Assembly (NCBI RefSeq): GCF_020524005.1
Contig: NZ_JAIVKK010000005.1
Coordinates: 1-64,000 of the forward strand
Direction of reading: 5' to 3'
Length of the DNA: 64,000 nucleotides
Source of the DNA: Microbulbifer aggregans
Lineage (GTDB): Bacteria; Pseudomonadota; Gammaproteobacteria; Pseudomonadales; Cellvibrionaceae
The notes under the pieces: model-generated
Told to the model about the DNA's origin: nothing
Seen by the model: the letters and a program-made list of their open reading frames with translations, nothing else
Databases searched by the model: none
In this document: positions 46,448 through 56,267 of the stretch, in pieces
Position numbering within the stretch: position 1 is the stretch's first letter
How the letters are laid out: the number at the start of each line of letters is the position of its first letter
Position numbers and translations under genes: made by a program

Positions 46448-48433
46448 CTAAACCGGTGGAGCCTCTCCAGTTATTCTCTGCGCCCGGTTGGCCGCAGGCA
46501 CAGGTAAGCGGCGCACTTCCGCCCCCTCTAACAGAGGCACCCCATCTTGAGCACCTCCCTGAGACCAGACCGCGTCGATCAAGTCCTGCTTCGGCGCATA
46601 ATCCTTAACAGCCTCGATCAGAAGCCGATGCACAGAGGCACAATCATGCAGCTCGCAGGCAGAGCGCAGCTCTCTGATCAATTGCTGTAAGCGCTCCGAA
46701 GAAAGACGCTCTTCTTCTGCACGCATAATCATCGGGTGATCAGTACCGGTAACTTTATCGCCGAGCAACAATTCTTCGTACAACTTCTCACCAGGGCGGA
46801 GACCCGTAATCTGAATTTCGATATCCCCATCAGGGTTCGCCTCATCCCTTACCGTGTGCCCCATAATCTGGATCAGGCGCCGGGCGATATCGAGAATCCT
46901 CACCGGTTCGCCCATATCCAGAACAAAGACTTCACCCTTACGCCCCATACTGCCTGCCTGCAGAACAAGCTGGGCCGCTTCCGGGATGGTCATAAAAAAA
47001 CGGGTCACTTTCGGATGAGTGACAGTAACAGGACCACCGGCATTAATCTGATCGGTAAACAGTGGAATCACCGAACCCGACGACCCCAGCACATTACCAA
47101 AGCGCACCATACAGACACGCATGCGCCCAAAGCGCCGCCCGAAATCCTGACAGACAAGCTCAGCAAAACGCTTGGTGGCACCCATAACATTGGTCGGGCG
47201 CACCGCTTTGTCCGTGGAAACCAGAACAAACTGCTCAACCCCATAGGCTTCAGCAGCCTCAAGCACAGCAAGCGTACCGAGCACGTTATTCCCGGCCCCG
47301 ACGGAAACATTCTGCTCCACAAGCGGCACATGCTTGTAGGCCGCAGCGTGATAAATCGTTTGAACCCTGAAAGAGTCAATAATCTCGCCAACACGGGCTC
47401 TGTCGCGAACATCGCCCAGCAGAGGCACCACCTCCACCGAGGAGTTCTCATCCAGCTGCTGCTGTCGCAATTCACGCTCAATTTGATACAGCGCAAATTC
47501 CGACGCCTCCAGCATTACCAACTGCGCTGGCCCCCACTGAACAATCTGCCGGCAGAGTTCCGAGCCGATCGAACCGCCCGCACCGGTAACCAGCACAACC
47601 TTACCGGAGATCGAGGCCGAAACCAGCTGCTTCTGCGGCTCCACCGGTGCCCGCCCCAGGATGTTTTCATAGATCTGGGAAACATCCGCAACACGCCCTG
47701 CACTATCCACCAACTCTTCCAGACCGGGAATCACCTTAACGACCAGGCCGCGCTCACGCAGGCTCCGGGTAATTTCCCGCCGACGACGCTTGGGCACCCC
47801 CGGCATTGCCAGCAGTACTTCGGCAATATCCCGCTCAGCAATCACCTCATGGATATTTGCGGGGCTGTAGACAAGTACGCCGTCTATCAACGTATTCTGC
47901 TTGGAGGCGTTATCATCAAAGAAAGCCACCGTCTTGTACATTTCACCATGCACCAGGGCCTTGTAGAGCTGCAGACCAGCCGTACCGGCGCCATAAATGG
48001 CCACCCTGGTCTTGTGAATTTCCAGCGCCATCTGATAGTAGAGCCGCACCAGCCAGCGTGAACCACCGACCGTAATCAGCGCAAAACACCAATAAATGAC
48101 TGGCACCGAGCGTGGCACCCCGGCGTAGGTCAGGTAGGAAGCGACGGCGAGAACAACAGCGGAGGCGGTAACACCCTGCAGCACAGCAACGATAGCCTGC
48201 TGCCCCATATAACGGATAACGGTGCGATAAAGCCCAAGGCGGAGAAAGATGAAGCTGCTGGAGACGAGGGTCATTCCCAGACACAGGGCCATCTCAGGCT
48301 CGGAAATCAGCCCGGCCCCGTTGAAGCGCAGGGTCATTGCGAGCATGAATGCTGTCGTCAGCATCAACAGGTCATACACCAGCATAAGGACCGGCTTGTA
48401 GTTTTTTTGAGCAGCTCTAAGCAGGCGCTTCAC
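46448..48433 (-). CDS. WbpM/FlaA1-like nucleotide-sugar dehydratase, membrane-anchored
   Basis: A 661-residue protein of the WbpM/CapD type. Four N-terminal helices are followed by two Rossmann domains: GAGTAGLQLYKAL and VTGAGGSIGSELCRQI. The catalytic signature LVSTDKAVRPTNVMGATKR is visible. Enzymes of this group act as UDP-GlcNAc 4,6-dehydratases to begin unusual amino sugars for O-antigen. The longest frame begins at TTG 48445; GTG 48433 has GGGGGA upstream and is preferred. It is last in the minus-strand wbpV-wbpL-wbpM order known from Pseudomonas, next to tRNA-Asn. Confidence 0.9.
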   Translation of the reverse strand: MKRLLRAAQKNYKPVLMLVYDLLMLTTAFMLAMTLRFNGAGLISEPEMALCLGMTLVSSSFIFLRLGLYRTVIRYMGQQAIVAVLQGVTASAVVLAVASYLTYAGVPRSVPVIYWCFALITVGGSRWLVRLYYQMALEIHKTRVAIYGAGTAGLQLYKALVHGEMYKTVAFFDDNASKQNTLIDGVLVYSPANIHEVIAERDIAEVLLAMPGVPKRRRREITRSLRERGLVVKVIPGLEELVDSAGRVADVSQIYENILGRAPVEPQKQLVSASISGKVVLVTGAGGSIGSELCRQIVQWGPAQLVMLEASEFALYQIERELRQQQLDENSSVEVVPLLGDVRDRARVGEIIDSFRVQTIYHAAAYKHVPLVEQNVSVGAGNNVLGTLAVLEAAEAYGVEQFVLVSTDKAVRPTNVMGATKRFAELVCQDFGRRFGRMRVCMVRFGNVLGSSGSVIPLFTDQINAGGPVTVTHPKVTRFFMTIPEAAQLVLQAGSMGRKGEVFVLDMGEPVRILDIARRLIQIMGHTVRDEANPDGDIEIQITGLRPGEKLYEELLLGDKVTGTDHPMIMRAEEERLSSERLQQLIRELRSACELHDCASVHRLLIEAVKDYAPKQDLIDAVWSQGGAQDGVPLLEGAEVRRLPVPAANRAQRITGEAPPV

Positions 48434-48509
48434 TCTTTCCCCCAAATTTAATTACCGAGTTCGACCCGACCCCAAGCATCTACCTACCCAAGCCAAAACT
48501 CTCGTAGCG

Positions 48510-49397
48510 CTATACGATGTCGCATATTACCAAAATGGTCGCAGCGCTTGCCGTGCCCGCCATCACGCTCAATTCGCCTACAAGCGCTTTTTTAACCCCA
48601 TACTTGAGCGCCATTCGCTGATAAACATGCTGCCGATGCGCCTCCCACCAGCGCTCACCAGCAAATATTCGACGCAACAGAGTAAACGTAGCGTCCAGCC
48701 AAAATGGCGAAAAAACAATCAACGGAATTATTGGATGAAATGCCCCCCGGCTCCAACCATAAATGGATACAGCAAATGCAGCCAATCCTACGGTTGTAGA
48801 GCCGGCATCCCCCATAAAGATTCGCGCAACTGGCCAATTATAATACAGAAAGACCAAAGTGGCGGCCGCCACAACCGTACAGATTCCAGCCAGGTCCCAA
48901 TATTCCCGATATGCACAAATAATCGCCAGCGAGCCGAAGCCAATTATTGTCATGCTGGCCGAAAAACCATCCATCCCGTCCATAAAGTTGTAGAGATTGA
49001 CCACCCAAACTCCACTCACAACCAAAACCGGCACCAACCACCAAGCGAGCCCAGGCCAAAGCGACAACACCAGGCTACTAACCGCAATCAGCTGCACAGC
49101 AAACCGGACTCGTGCCGAGAGTGAACGCAGATCATCGGTCACCGAAACTGCCAACAGTGAAGCAAATGCGACAGCCACGCCCACATTCAACGATAGCGGG
49201 CTCACCAAAAGAGCGGAGAACACCCCAAACCAAATCGCCCAGCCTCCGGTTCTTGGAACCGGCTTCTCATGTAACGAACGGTGATTTGGGACATCGAGTG
49301 CAAACTGCCCCATCCTCGCCAGTAGAAACTGCATCGACACCAGGCATATCACTGCCGCCAATATCGACAAGCCGAACCAGAAGTACAAAACATCCAC
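48510..49397 (-). CDS. WbpL/WecA-like sugar-phosphate transferase
   Basis: A 295-residue polyprenyl-phosphate sugar-1-phosphate transferase with many helices. VYNLYNFMDGMDGF (catalytic DG loop near the fourth helix) and DAGSTTVGLAA are family signatures, and the cytoplasmic RRIFAGERWWEAHRQHVYQR motif is typical. It starts O-antigen assembly by loading the first sugar on undecaprenyl-phosphate. Several near-cognate starts overlap the upstream stop; GTG 49397 is taken because GAGG lies nine bases before it. It follows the epimerase gene directly. Confidence 0.9.
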   Translation of the reverse strand: MDVLYFWFGLSILAAVICLVSMQFLLARMGQFALDVPNHRSLHEKPVPRTGGWAIWFGVFSALLVSPLSLNVGVAVAFASLLAVSVTDDLRSLSARVRFAVQLIAVSSLVLSLWPGLAWWLVPVLVVSGVWVVNLYNFMDGMDGFSASMTIIGFGSLAIICAYREYWDLAGICTVVAAATLVFLYYNWPVARIFMGDAGSTTVGLAAFAVSIYGWSRGAFHPIIPLIVFSPFWLDATFTLLRRIFAGERWWEAHRQHVYQRMALKYGVKKALVGELSVMAGTASAATILVICDIV

Positions 49398-49399
49398 TA

Positions 49400-50344
49400 T
49401 CAACAACCTCGAAGAAAATTCTGGTATCGGCTTTGGGGCTGCCAGTTCAGCAGCGTTTTCAAACGGCTGGCGCTATACAGCTCACTCTTTTCGATTTCTA
49501 ACACACGGGCGCCAAAGCCCGTACGCCGAATAACCCGGAAAGGAAGCAGTATCAGCCGCAATAGTCCGGCACTTCCCCGGATATTGACACCATTTACCGC
49601 CTTAACCAGTGCAACAGCATCATAAAATTCTGGTTCAGCAACGATAAAGACTTCGCGACTACAACCACTCTCACCAACCAGCAATATCGCCTGCACCAGG
49701 TCAGACAGGCAGACAAAACTCCGGTAGCCCGTCGCCGGAATTCTCGGCAACCATTTCCCCAGGTTTTTTATCAGTCCAGCTACCTTATTCGCTCGTCTTT
49801 CGCTATTTGCCCAGGCCTCCTGCCCGGGAGCACCGTCGTGCTCAGCCAGGCCGCCATACACCGCCGCCGGCCGGATAATATTCAATCGACAGGATACGCC
49901 CTGCGCTAACAGCAACTTCTCTGCCCGCCACTTGCTGGCCCCATAAGCGTCTTGCGCCGGAAATCCGGCCTCCTCACCAGCAATAACCCCCGAAGGCGCA
50001 CAACGGGCCTTCACACTGGACAAATACAGAAATGACTCAACTCCGGCCGCATCGGCCCTCTCCAGCAGTTTCGATGGCAGTTCTCCGTTCAGCCAGCCAG
50101 CCAAGGCAGGCTTCTTGCGGCAGACAGCAGCCGACGACACGCCCGCCGTGTACACCACCTTATCGCCAGTGGTGAAAACCTTCGCGATTGCGTCGGCGGT
50201 AAACTCACGAACCTGGAAATGCTCACATCCCGCGGGCGCAGAATCCCGGCGAGAAACCGACACCACAGTTTGGCCGGCGCCAATCAGGTACCGACAAAGT
50301 GCGGACCCGATATAGCCAGAACTACCTATAACCACCCAACGCAT
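49400..50344 (-). CDS. NAD-dependent epimerase/dehydratase (WbpV-like)
   Basis: A 314-residue short-chain dehydrogenase-type enzyme. The NAD site is VVIGSSGYIGSALCRYL; the catalytic YGASKWRAEKLL (Y and K three apart) is kept. It should interconvert or dehydrate a nucleotide sugar used by the WbpL-type transferase, as WbpV does in Pseudomonas. It is the first of three polysaccharide genes and lies downstream of comEA, from which it is separated by a terminator. Confidence 0.85.
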   Translation of the reverse strand: MRWVVIGSSGYIGSALCRYLIGAGQTVVSVSRRDSAPAGCEHFQVREFTADAIAKVFTTGDKVVYTAGVSSAAVCRKKPALAGWLNGELPSKLLERADAAGVESFLYLSSVKARCAPSGVIAGEEAGFPAQDAYGASKWRAEKLLLAQGVSCRLNIIRPAAVYGGLAEHDGAPGQEAWANSERRANKVAGLIKNLGKWLPRIPATGYRSFVCLSDLVQAILLVGESGCSREVFIVAEPEFYDAVALVKAVNGVNIRGSAGLLRLILLPFRVIRRTGFGARVLEIEKSELYSASRLKTLLNWQPQSRYQNFLRGC

Positions 50345-50394
50345 AGCTCAGAGCAACCATAATATTTTCGGCACACTCGTACCGACTTGAACAC

Positions 50395-50423
50395 AAAAAA
50401 AGACAGCGCCTGTTGGCGCTGTC
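50395..50423 (-). terminator. Terminator after the comEA-like gene
   Basis: A perfect 9-bp stem GACAGCGCC/GGCGCTGTC (50402-50423) with TTTTTTT on the minus strand. It should keep comEA-pyrF transcription out of the polysaccharide genes. Confidence 0.85.
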
Positions 50424-50434
50424 CCGGATTTTAT

Positions 50435-50743
50435 TTAAAGCTGGATACGATCTTTATTTTTCTCAAGCGTCGCGAGCCCAATACCTTTTACATCGAGCAA
50501 CTGTTCGACTGCGGTAAAACCGCCAATCTGCTCCCGGTACTCTACTATCAGCTCAGCTCGCGCAGGCCCTATGCCAATCAAGTGATCAGACAGTTCTTCC
50601 GCAGAAGCACTATTCACGTTGACCACCATGACCGCTTCGGCCGCGACTGTATCTGCAGCTTCCTCAGCAAAAGTGAGCTGCGCCCCACCCAACAGGCAGA
50701 AAAAAGTAATAAGTACGGCGAGGGTTTTCTGAGAGACTTTCAT
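50435..50743 (-). CDS. ComEA-like helix-hairpin-helix protein
   Basis: A 102-residue exported small protein. Signal peptide residues are VLITFFCLLGGAQLTFAEE. The mature part has an acidic linker and two helix-hairpin-helix units (ELSDHLIGIGPARAELIVEYR and LLDVKGIGLATLEKNKDRI), which bind DNA non-specifically. ComEA proteins help take DNA into the periplasm during natural transformation. It lies between pyrF and the wbpV-like gene, with a terminator after it. Confidence 0.9.
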   Translation of the reverse strand: MKVSQKTLAVLITFFCLLGGAQLTFAEEAADTVAAEAVMVVNVNSASAEELSDHLIGIGPARAELIVEYREQIGGFTAVEQLLDVKGIGLATLEKNKDRIQL

Positions 50744-50883
50744 TTGAAATTCCTTTCATTGTCCTATGGTCTTAAATCCCTTGGGACCACGAATTTCCCC
50801 AAGCCCGAAGACTTTATCACCCTCTCGCCAAGAGCGCGCTTACATGCCGTTACATGCTTGGCGCAACCGTACCATGCAAAAAA

Positions 50884-51597
50884 TCAGGTATTCGCCGCAA
50901 TATCCGCAACAATATTGTTAAGCGCAACCATCGGATCTTCGGCACCGGTGATCGGCCTTCCAATCACCAGGTAATCAGAACCCGACTTCAGCGCATCAAC
51001 CGGTGTGACGATACGGCGCTGATCATCGGCAGCAGAGCCCGCCGGGCGGATACCGGGAGTAACCAGCGCAAATTCTTTTCCGCATGCCTGCTTCAGCGTT
51101 TCAGCCTCCATCGCCGAACACACGACGCCATCCAGGCCGCTGTCCTGCGCGAGTTTTGCCAAAGAGACCACATGCTCACGCAGCGGGCGCTCAACACCAA
51201 CCGCCGGTAATTCTTCTTCCGCGGTACTGGTCAATACGGTGACACCAATCAGCAATGGACGCTGATCGCCAAGCGGCGCCAGCACTTCCGCCGCCGCCCG
51301 CATCATACGCTCGCCGCCGCCGGCATGAACATTCACCATCCATACGCCCAGCTGCGCAGCCGCCTTGACAGCCTTGGCAACCGTGTTCGGGATATCGTGA
51401 AACTTCAGGTCCAGAAAAACCTGAAAGCCCTGCCCCACCAACTGGCGCACCAGCTCAGGCCCCGCGATGGTAAACAACTCCTTGCCGACCTTTACCCTGC
51501 AAACACTGGGGTCCAAACGGGACGCCATCGCCAGGGCTGACTCTGCGTTGTCATAGTCCAGAGCAACGATTACCGGGGAATTTACTTGTTCTATCAA
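50884..51597 (-). CDS. pyrF: Orotidine 5'-phosphate decarboxylase
   Basis: A 237-residue TIM-barrel enzyme that makes UMP from OMP, the last step of pyrimidine synthesis. It contains the catalytic [11 protein letters not shown] (Asp-Lys-Asp array) and [14 protein letters not shown] phosphate loop. The start is TTG 51597, with AGAGG seven bases upstream; an ATG does not exist nearby. It follows lapB by 36 bp and precedes comEA by 140 bp. Confidence 0.96.
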   Translation of the reverse strand: MIEQVNSPVIVALDYDNAESALAMASRLDPSVCRVKVGKELFTIAGPELVRQLVGQGFQVFLDLKFHDIPNTVAKAVKAAAQLGVWMVNVHAGGGERMMRAAAEVLAPLGDQRPLLIGVTVLTSTAEEELPAVGVERPLREHVVSLAKLAQDSGLDGVVCSAMEAETLKQACGKEFALVTPGIRPAGSAADDQRRIVTPVDALKSGSDYLVIGRPITGAEDPMVALNNIVADIAANT

Positions 51598-51633
51598 TGG
51601 AAACCTCTGAATTTACTTGGCGCCCTGAGAAAA

Positions 51634-52824
51634 TCACTCACCTTCCACGCCCTTTACAGAGCGGACGCTGCCCCAGTGTTTGCAACTCGGGCAAAGCCAG
51701 TGCAACTGGTTACCGGAAAAACCGCAATTACTACAACGGTAGTGCGGCCGGCTCGCGATCAATTGATCAACCAGGCTTTTCAACAGGAATAAATTTTCTT
51801 TCGCACGGCCCTGCACCGAATCCGTGTGCAGGTTCAAAAAATAACCCAGCCCACGCAGCGAAGGCCGCATAGCCAACTGGCGCCCCATAAAGGCTGCCGC
51901 AGCCGCTTCGTCCTGCTGCTTTTGTATGCGCCCGGTCAGCGCGATCAACACGCTGTTTGACGGGTGCTCTTTAAGCAGCGCTTCCAGATAAACGCTCAAG
52001 CCCTTGTCGTCACCTATCGCCTCATAGCAGGTAATAAGCAGCTCAAGCATCTCGGGGATATAGTCGGGATTCTGTTTGGGCACTCGCTCGAGCACCCGAA
52101 TGGCATCGCGAGGCTTACCGAGAATGTACTCCAGCCTCCCGAGCAATAGATTCGCCCGCACCGAATGGCGGTCGTAATTCAGCGCAGCATCGATGTGCTT
52201 GCGCGCACTCAGGTAATCTTTGCTGTTAATCGCCTCTTCTGCCAGCTCACAGCAGAAATGCGCCTGTACCGGGGCCCATTCCGGGGACAACCTCTTGAAA
52301 CGACGACCATGAAGGAGATTGACCGCGTGAATCGCCTTGGCCCACTCACTCTCATCCCGGTAGACCTCTACCAGATATTCCAGGCTCGTACTGCGCAGCT
52401 CGCTGGACGTTTCCACCAGCTCCTGCAGTAGCCGCTCAGCCCGATCCAGCCAACCTGCGGCGATATAGTCCCGCGCAAGCTCCAACTGGGCCTTCTGCTG
52501 GCTGATACGGTTGAGACTGGGACGAGCCAGGAGATTCTGATGCACCCTGATGGCCTGGTCGTGCTCGCCGCGCTTGCGCAATTGGTTGCCGAGGGCCAGA
52601 TGTGTTTCAAAGGTGGCACTGCTCACCTCAAGCGCATCAATAAACTTTTCGATCGCGTCATCCTGACGCTCACTCAAAAGATAATTCAAACCCTGCGCAT
52701 AGGACTGCGCCAGCGCCTGACTTCGGTCATTTCTCGCACTCTTTTTTTTGCCGCTCTTGCGCCCCAGGTACCAGCCTATGGCGATGGCAGCAAAAATAAA
52801 GATGAAAAACGTCAGGTCACTCAA
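51634..52824 (-). CDS. lapB: Lipopolysaccharide assembly protein B (LapB/YciM)
   Basis: A 396-residue inner-membrane-anchored TPR protein. One N-terminal helix (FFIFIFAAIAIGWYLG) is followed by about nine TPR repeats. A rubredoxin-like metal-binding end has YRCSNCGFSGNQLHWLCPSC (two CxxC pairs). In E. coli it drives FtsH turnover of LpxC, controlling lipid A synthesis, and is essential. lapA begins just upstream (two bp before its start), so the pair is translated together. Confidence 0.95.
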   Translation of the reverse strand: MSDLTFFIFIFAAIAIGWYLGRKSGKKKSARNDRSQALAQSYAQGLNYLLSERQDDAIEKFIDALEVSSATFETHLALGNQLRKRGEHDQAIRVHQNLLARPSLNRISQQKAQLELARDYIAAGWLDRAERLLQELVETSSELRSTSLEYLVEVYRDESEWAKAIHAVNLLHGRRFKRLSPEWAPVQAHFCCELAEEAINSKDYLSARKHIDAALNYDRHSVRANLLLGRLEYILGKPRDAIRVLERVPKQNPDYIPEMLELLITCYEAIGDDKGLSVYLEALLKEHPSNSVLIALTGRIQKQQDEAAAAAFMGRQLAMRPSLRGLGYFLNLHTDSVQGRAKENLFLLKSLVDQLIASRPHYRCSNCGFSGNQLHWLCPSCKHWGSVRSVKGVEGE

Positions 52825-52825
52825 T

Positions 52826-53134
52826 TTACTCTCCGGACACCTGACGGCGCACGGTCTGCAATTCCCGCTCAGTGCGCAGTAATTGTCGCTCTAAACGCCC
52901 CACTCGACGACGCTCCGTGTAATACGGCAACAGGCTTGCAAGAAACCCCAGCAATGCACCAAGCAACAGGAAACCGATCAACCAGAACCCGACACTGCCG
53001 GAGAACAGCTGATATCCGCCAAAGCGCGGCGAGATCGTCTCGGGATTATCGACGGCAAAATATACACCCACCGCGATACACAGCAGGGCCAACAGCCCGA
53101 ATAGCAGGCGCGATAGCCAACGCAAAAATGACAA
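52826..53134 (-). CDS. lapA: Lipopolysaccharide assembly protein A (LapA)
   Basis: A 102-residue membrane protein of the DUF1049 family with two helices (LLFGLLALLCIAVGVYFAV and LIGFLLLGALLGFLASLL) and a basic coiled C-terminus (RRRVGRLERQLLRTERELQ). It starts at TTG 53134, with GGAGG six bases upstream; that matches the family length. It forms a unit with lapB and acts in lipopolysaccharide homeostasis. Confidence 0.93.
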   Translation of the reverse strand: MSFLRWLSRLLFGLLALLCIAVGVYFAVDNPETISPRFGGYQLFSGSVGFWLIGFLLLGALLGFLASLLPYYTERRRVGRLERQLLRTERELQTVRRQVSGE

Positions 53135-53210
53135 GAAAACCTCCGACCCCGGAAGGAGTAAATATTCAATAATCCGTTACAGTGTTAGCCCACTGCGACC
53201 AGCCCGGCAA

Positions 53211-53519
53211 TCACGCACTTTCCAGTGATTCCCGCTTCAACTGCTGGTTTACCCTGTCCCTGAGTTCCTTACCCGGCTTGAAATGCGGCACATACTTGCC
53301 CGCAAGCTCAACGGAATCCCCTGTTTTGGGGTTACGTCCGGTACGAGGCGCTCTGTAATGCAGCGAAAAGCTGCCAAATCCACGGATCTCGATCCGCTCC
53401 CCCTCTGCCAGGACACTCGACATAGTGTCCAACATGACTTTTACCGCCAGCTCCACGTCCTTTACCGGCAGCTGATCCAACCTCAGAGCAATCTTCTCGA
53501 TCAGTTCAGATTTGGTCAT
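53211..53519 (-). CDS. ihfB: Integration host factor, beta subunit
   Basis: A 102-residue DNA-bending protein, partner of IhfA. The ATG at 53519 ([18 protein letters not shown]) matches the family; the longer frame from 53627 runs into a terminator and is discarded. The beta-arm [24 protein letters not shown] has the tip proline. It lies between rpsA and lapA, as in Pseudomonas and E. coli. Confidence 0.97.
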   Translation of the reverse strand: MTKSELIEKIALRLDQLPVKDVELAVKVMLDTMSSVLAEGERIEIRGFGSFSLHYRAPRTGRNPKTGDSVELAGKYVPHFKPGKELRDRVNQQLKRESLESA

Positions 53520-53579
53520 GCAGTCCGCAATCCTTTCTAAGTCATTGATTATTCTGGAATAGCGGCAATCATCTAATAG

Positions 53580-53611
53580 AAAGCCGGACTGGGCAACCCC
53601 AGTCCGGCTTT
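53580..53611. terminator. Terminator after rpsA
   Basis: A perfect 14-bp stem (AAAGCCGGACTGGG / CCCAGTCCGGCTTT) with a four-base loop between the rpsA stop and ihfB. ihfB therefore probably has its own promoter in the next 60 bases. Confidence 0.88.
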
Positions 53612-53658
53612 CGGGCGGCCTCAGCAATCAAGCTGAGGCCAGGAATAGCAAAGAACTA

Positions 53659-55338
53659 TTAGTCTTTGTTATTCATTTGCGCCTTGATCAGGTCACCGAT
53701 AGTAGCCGGCTGAACTTGTTCAGCCTGCTTCTTGCTGTGATCCTTGATGGCTTGCTTCTCATCGTCCTGATCTTTGGCCTTGATAGAGAGGCTGATCACG
53801 CGGTTCTTACGATCCACGCTGGTGATCTTGGTCTCTACTTCTTCGCCTTCTTTCAGGGCGTTGCGAGCATCTTCAACCTTGTCGCGGCTGATTTCGGAAG
53901 CGCGCAGAACACCTTCCACTTCGTCCGCCAGGGTGATGATCGCCTGCTTGGCGTCAACTTCTTTGATGGTACCCATAACGATGCTGCCGCGATCGTTGTT
54001 GGTTACGTAATCAGAGAACGGATCGGATTCCAGCTGCTTGATACCCAGGGAGATACGCTCGCGGTCGGAGTCGATACCCAGGATAACGGTTTCCAGCTCG
54101 TCACCTTTCTTGAACTTGCGCACGGCTTCTTCGCCAGCTTCGTTCCAGGAGATGTCGGACAGGTGAACCAGACCGTCGATGCTGCCGTCCAGACCGATGA
54201 AGATACCGAAGTCAGTGATGGACTTGATCTTACCGGAGATTTTGTCACCTTTAGCGAATTTACGCGCGAAGGCATCCCACGGGTTTTCCTGGCACTGCTT
54301 GATGCCCAGGGAGATACGACGACGCTCTTCGTCGATATCCAGAATCATTACCTCGACCTCGTCGCCAACATTGACAACTTTGGACGGGTGAATGTTCTTG
54401 TTGGTCCAATCCATTTCGGAAACGTGCACCAGACCTTCCACACCTTCTTCCAGCTCCGCGAAGCAGCCGTAGTCGGTCAGGTTGGTTACAACAGCCTTCA
54501 CGCGGCTGTTTTCCGGGTAACGCTGCTTGATGGAGACCCAAGGATCTTCGCCCAGCTGCTTCAGGCCCAGGGATACACGGCTGCGCTCGCGGTCGAACTT
54601 CAGTACTTTTACTTCGATCTCGTCGCCAACGTTCACGATCTCGCTCGGATGCTTGATGCGCTTCCAAGCCATATCGGTGATGTGCAGCAGGCCGTCGATA
54701 CCGCCCAGATCTACGAACGCGCCGTAGTCGGTCAGGTTCTTCACGATACCCTTGATCGCCATACCTTCTTGCAGGCTGGCCAGCAGTGCTTCACGCTCTT
54801 CGCTGTTCGCTGCTTCCATAACCGCACGGCGGGAAACAACAACGTTGTTGCGCTTGGCGTCCAGCTTGATCACTTTGAAGTCGAGCTCTTTGCCTTCCAG
54901 GTGCGCGGTGTCGCGAACCGGACGTACGTCTACCAGAGAACCCGGCAGGAACGCGCGGATGTTGGCAACGTCAACAGTGAAGCCACCTTTAACCTTGCCA
55001 CTGATAACACCTTTAACCACTTCGTCTGCAGCGTGTGCAGCGTCGAGGATTTTCCAGGCTTCAGCGCGCTTGGCTTTTTCACGGGACAGACGGGTTTCAC
55101 CGAAACCGTCTTCTACCGCTTCCAGGGCAACCTGTACTTCGTCGCCCACCTGCAGTTCCACTTCACCTTTGTCGTTCTTGAACTGGTCCGCAGGGATAAC
55201 GCCTTCAGACTTCAGGCCCGCGTGCACGGTTACCCAGTCTTTATCAACGTCGATAACAACACCGGTTACGATGGCGCCCGGTGCCATTTCAACGCTTTTC
55301 AGGCTCTCTTCAAATAGTTCAGCAAAGCTCTCGCTCAT
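53659..55338 (-). CDS. rpsA: 30S ribosomal protein S1
   Basis: A 559-residue protein built of six S1 RNA-binding domains. The repeated [40 protein letters not shown], and [20 protein letters not shown] motifs mark domains 3 to 5. The ATG at 55338 ([13 protein letters not shown]) matches E. coli (557 residues), so the 12-residue extension to 55374 is left out. It brings mRNA to the 30S subunit and represses its own translation. A strong hairpin (55437-55480) lies between cmk and the start. Confidence 0.98.
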   Translation of the reverse strand: MSESFAELFEESLKSVEMAPGAIVTGVVIDVDKDWVTVHAGLKSEGVIPADQFKNDKGEVELQVGDEVQVALEAVEDGFGETRLSREKAKRAEAWKILDAAHAADEVVKGVISGKVKGGFTVDVANIRAFLPGSLVDVRPVRDTAHLEGKELDFKVIKLDAKRNNVVVSRRAVMEAANSEEREALLASLQEGMAIKGIVKNLTDYGAFVDLGGIDGLLHITDMAWKRIKHPSEIVNVGDEIEVKVLKFDRERSRVSLGLKQLGEDPWVSIKQRYPENSRVKAVVTNLTDYGCFAELEEGVEGLVHVSEMDWTNKNIHPSKVVNVGDEVEVMILDIDEERRRISLGIKQCQENPWDAFARKFAKGDKISGKIKSITDFGIFIGLDGSIDGLVHLSDISWNEAGEEAVRKFKKGDELETVILGIDSDRERISLGIKQLESDPFSDYVTNNDRGSIVMGTIKEVDAKQAIITLADEVEGVLRASEISRDKVEDARNALKEGEEVETKITSVDRKNRVISLSIKAKDQDDEKQAIKDHSKKQAEQVQPATIGDLIKAQMNNKD

Positions 55339-55436
55339 TACATTACCTATATAAATGGACTCCACCGATGGCAACTTTGTAGTTTAGTCAACCGCCAGTC
55401 AGAGTCCCACCGCGCTGCCAGCACGCGGGTCGAATT

Positions 55437-55480
55437 ACAACAGCGGCCGGGCAATTCTGGCTGACCCCGGCCGCTGTTGT
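55437..55480. promoter_or_regulatory. Perfect 15-bp hairpin between cmk and rpsA
   Basis: ACAACAGCGGCCGGG and CCCGGCCGCTGTTGT pair perfectly across a 14-base loop. On the minus strand no T-run follows, so a simple terminator of cmk is unlikely. It may be an rpsA leader structure or block read-through. Confidence 0.5.
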
Positions 55481-55516
55481 TAAAAATTTTGTGTGGAAAC
55501 CTGTTGCTTCCCGGGC

Positions 55517-56203
55517 TCAAACAACGCGTTGCTGCACCAGTTCGAGCACTTTTTGTAGAACACCCTCTATATCGATGTCCGTACTATCCAGCACCACAGC
55601 GTCTTCCGCCGGGGCCAGAGGGGAGGCTGCGCGATTCATATCCCGGTCGTCCCGGGCGCGGATGTCCTCCAGCAGGTCGCGGAGGCTAACAGAAACGCCC
55701 CTGCCCTGCAACTGAGCGTAGCGTCGGCGGGCGCGCTCTTCAGCGCTTGCGGTCAGAAAGATTTTGACCGGCGCGTCCGGGAACACCGTGGTGCCCATAT
55801 CGCGCCCGTCCGCGACGAGACCCGGCGCCGCACGAAAATCCCGCTGGCGCTGCAGCAACGCCTCGCGCACAGCAGGCACGGCCGCAACCCGGGACGCCGC
55901 CATACTGACCTCCTCCATACGGATATCGCGACTCACATCTACGCCGCCCAACACCGCACTCACCTCACCATCTGCAATGGCAAAGCGGATATCCAGGTTA
56001 GCGGCGATATCGGCCACACGCGCCTCATCCACGAGATCCACCCCGGCATTGAGCGCCGCCAATGCGGTCAAGCGGTAGAGCGCCCCGGAGTCCAACAGCG
56101 CAAATCCCAGGCGGTCGGCCAGCAACTTGGCGATAGTGCCCTTGCCGGAGCCGCTGGGGCCATCTATGGTGACTACGGGAGCATTTTTGGTCAGTTCAGT
56201 CAT
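55517..56203 (-). CDS. cmk: Cytidylate kinase
   Basis: A 228-residue nucleoside-monophosphate kinase making CDP and dCDP from CMP and dCMP. The P-loop is [15 protein letters not shown]. The long CMP-binding insert has [20 protein letters not shown], and [22 protein letters not shown] is the Mg-binding end. It lies 64 bp after tyrA-aroA and before rpsA, in the usual order. Confidence 0.97.
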   Translation of the reverse strand: MTELTKNAPVVTIDGPSGSGKGTIAKLLADRLGFALLDSGALYRLTALAALNAGVDLVDEARVADIAANLDIRFAIADGEVSAVLGGVDVSRDIRMEEVSMAASRVAAVPAVREALLQRQRDFRAAPGLVADGRDMGTTVFPDAPVKIFLTASAEERARRRYAQLQGRGVSVSLRDLLEDIRARDDRDMNRAASPLAPAEDAVVLDSTDIDIEGVLQKVLELVQQRVV

Positions 56204-56267
56204 AACTAATCGATACAGCTTTTAGTTAATTTTCAATAAGTCAGTCCGGTATAGGATGGGCGCGCGC

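Noticed and set aside
53677..55317. Very long plus-strand frame opposite rpsA
   Set aside because: It is a mirror of rpsA codon bias. Similar long frames lie opposite pheT, thrS, gyrA and tyrA-aroA.
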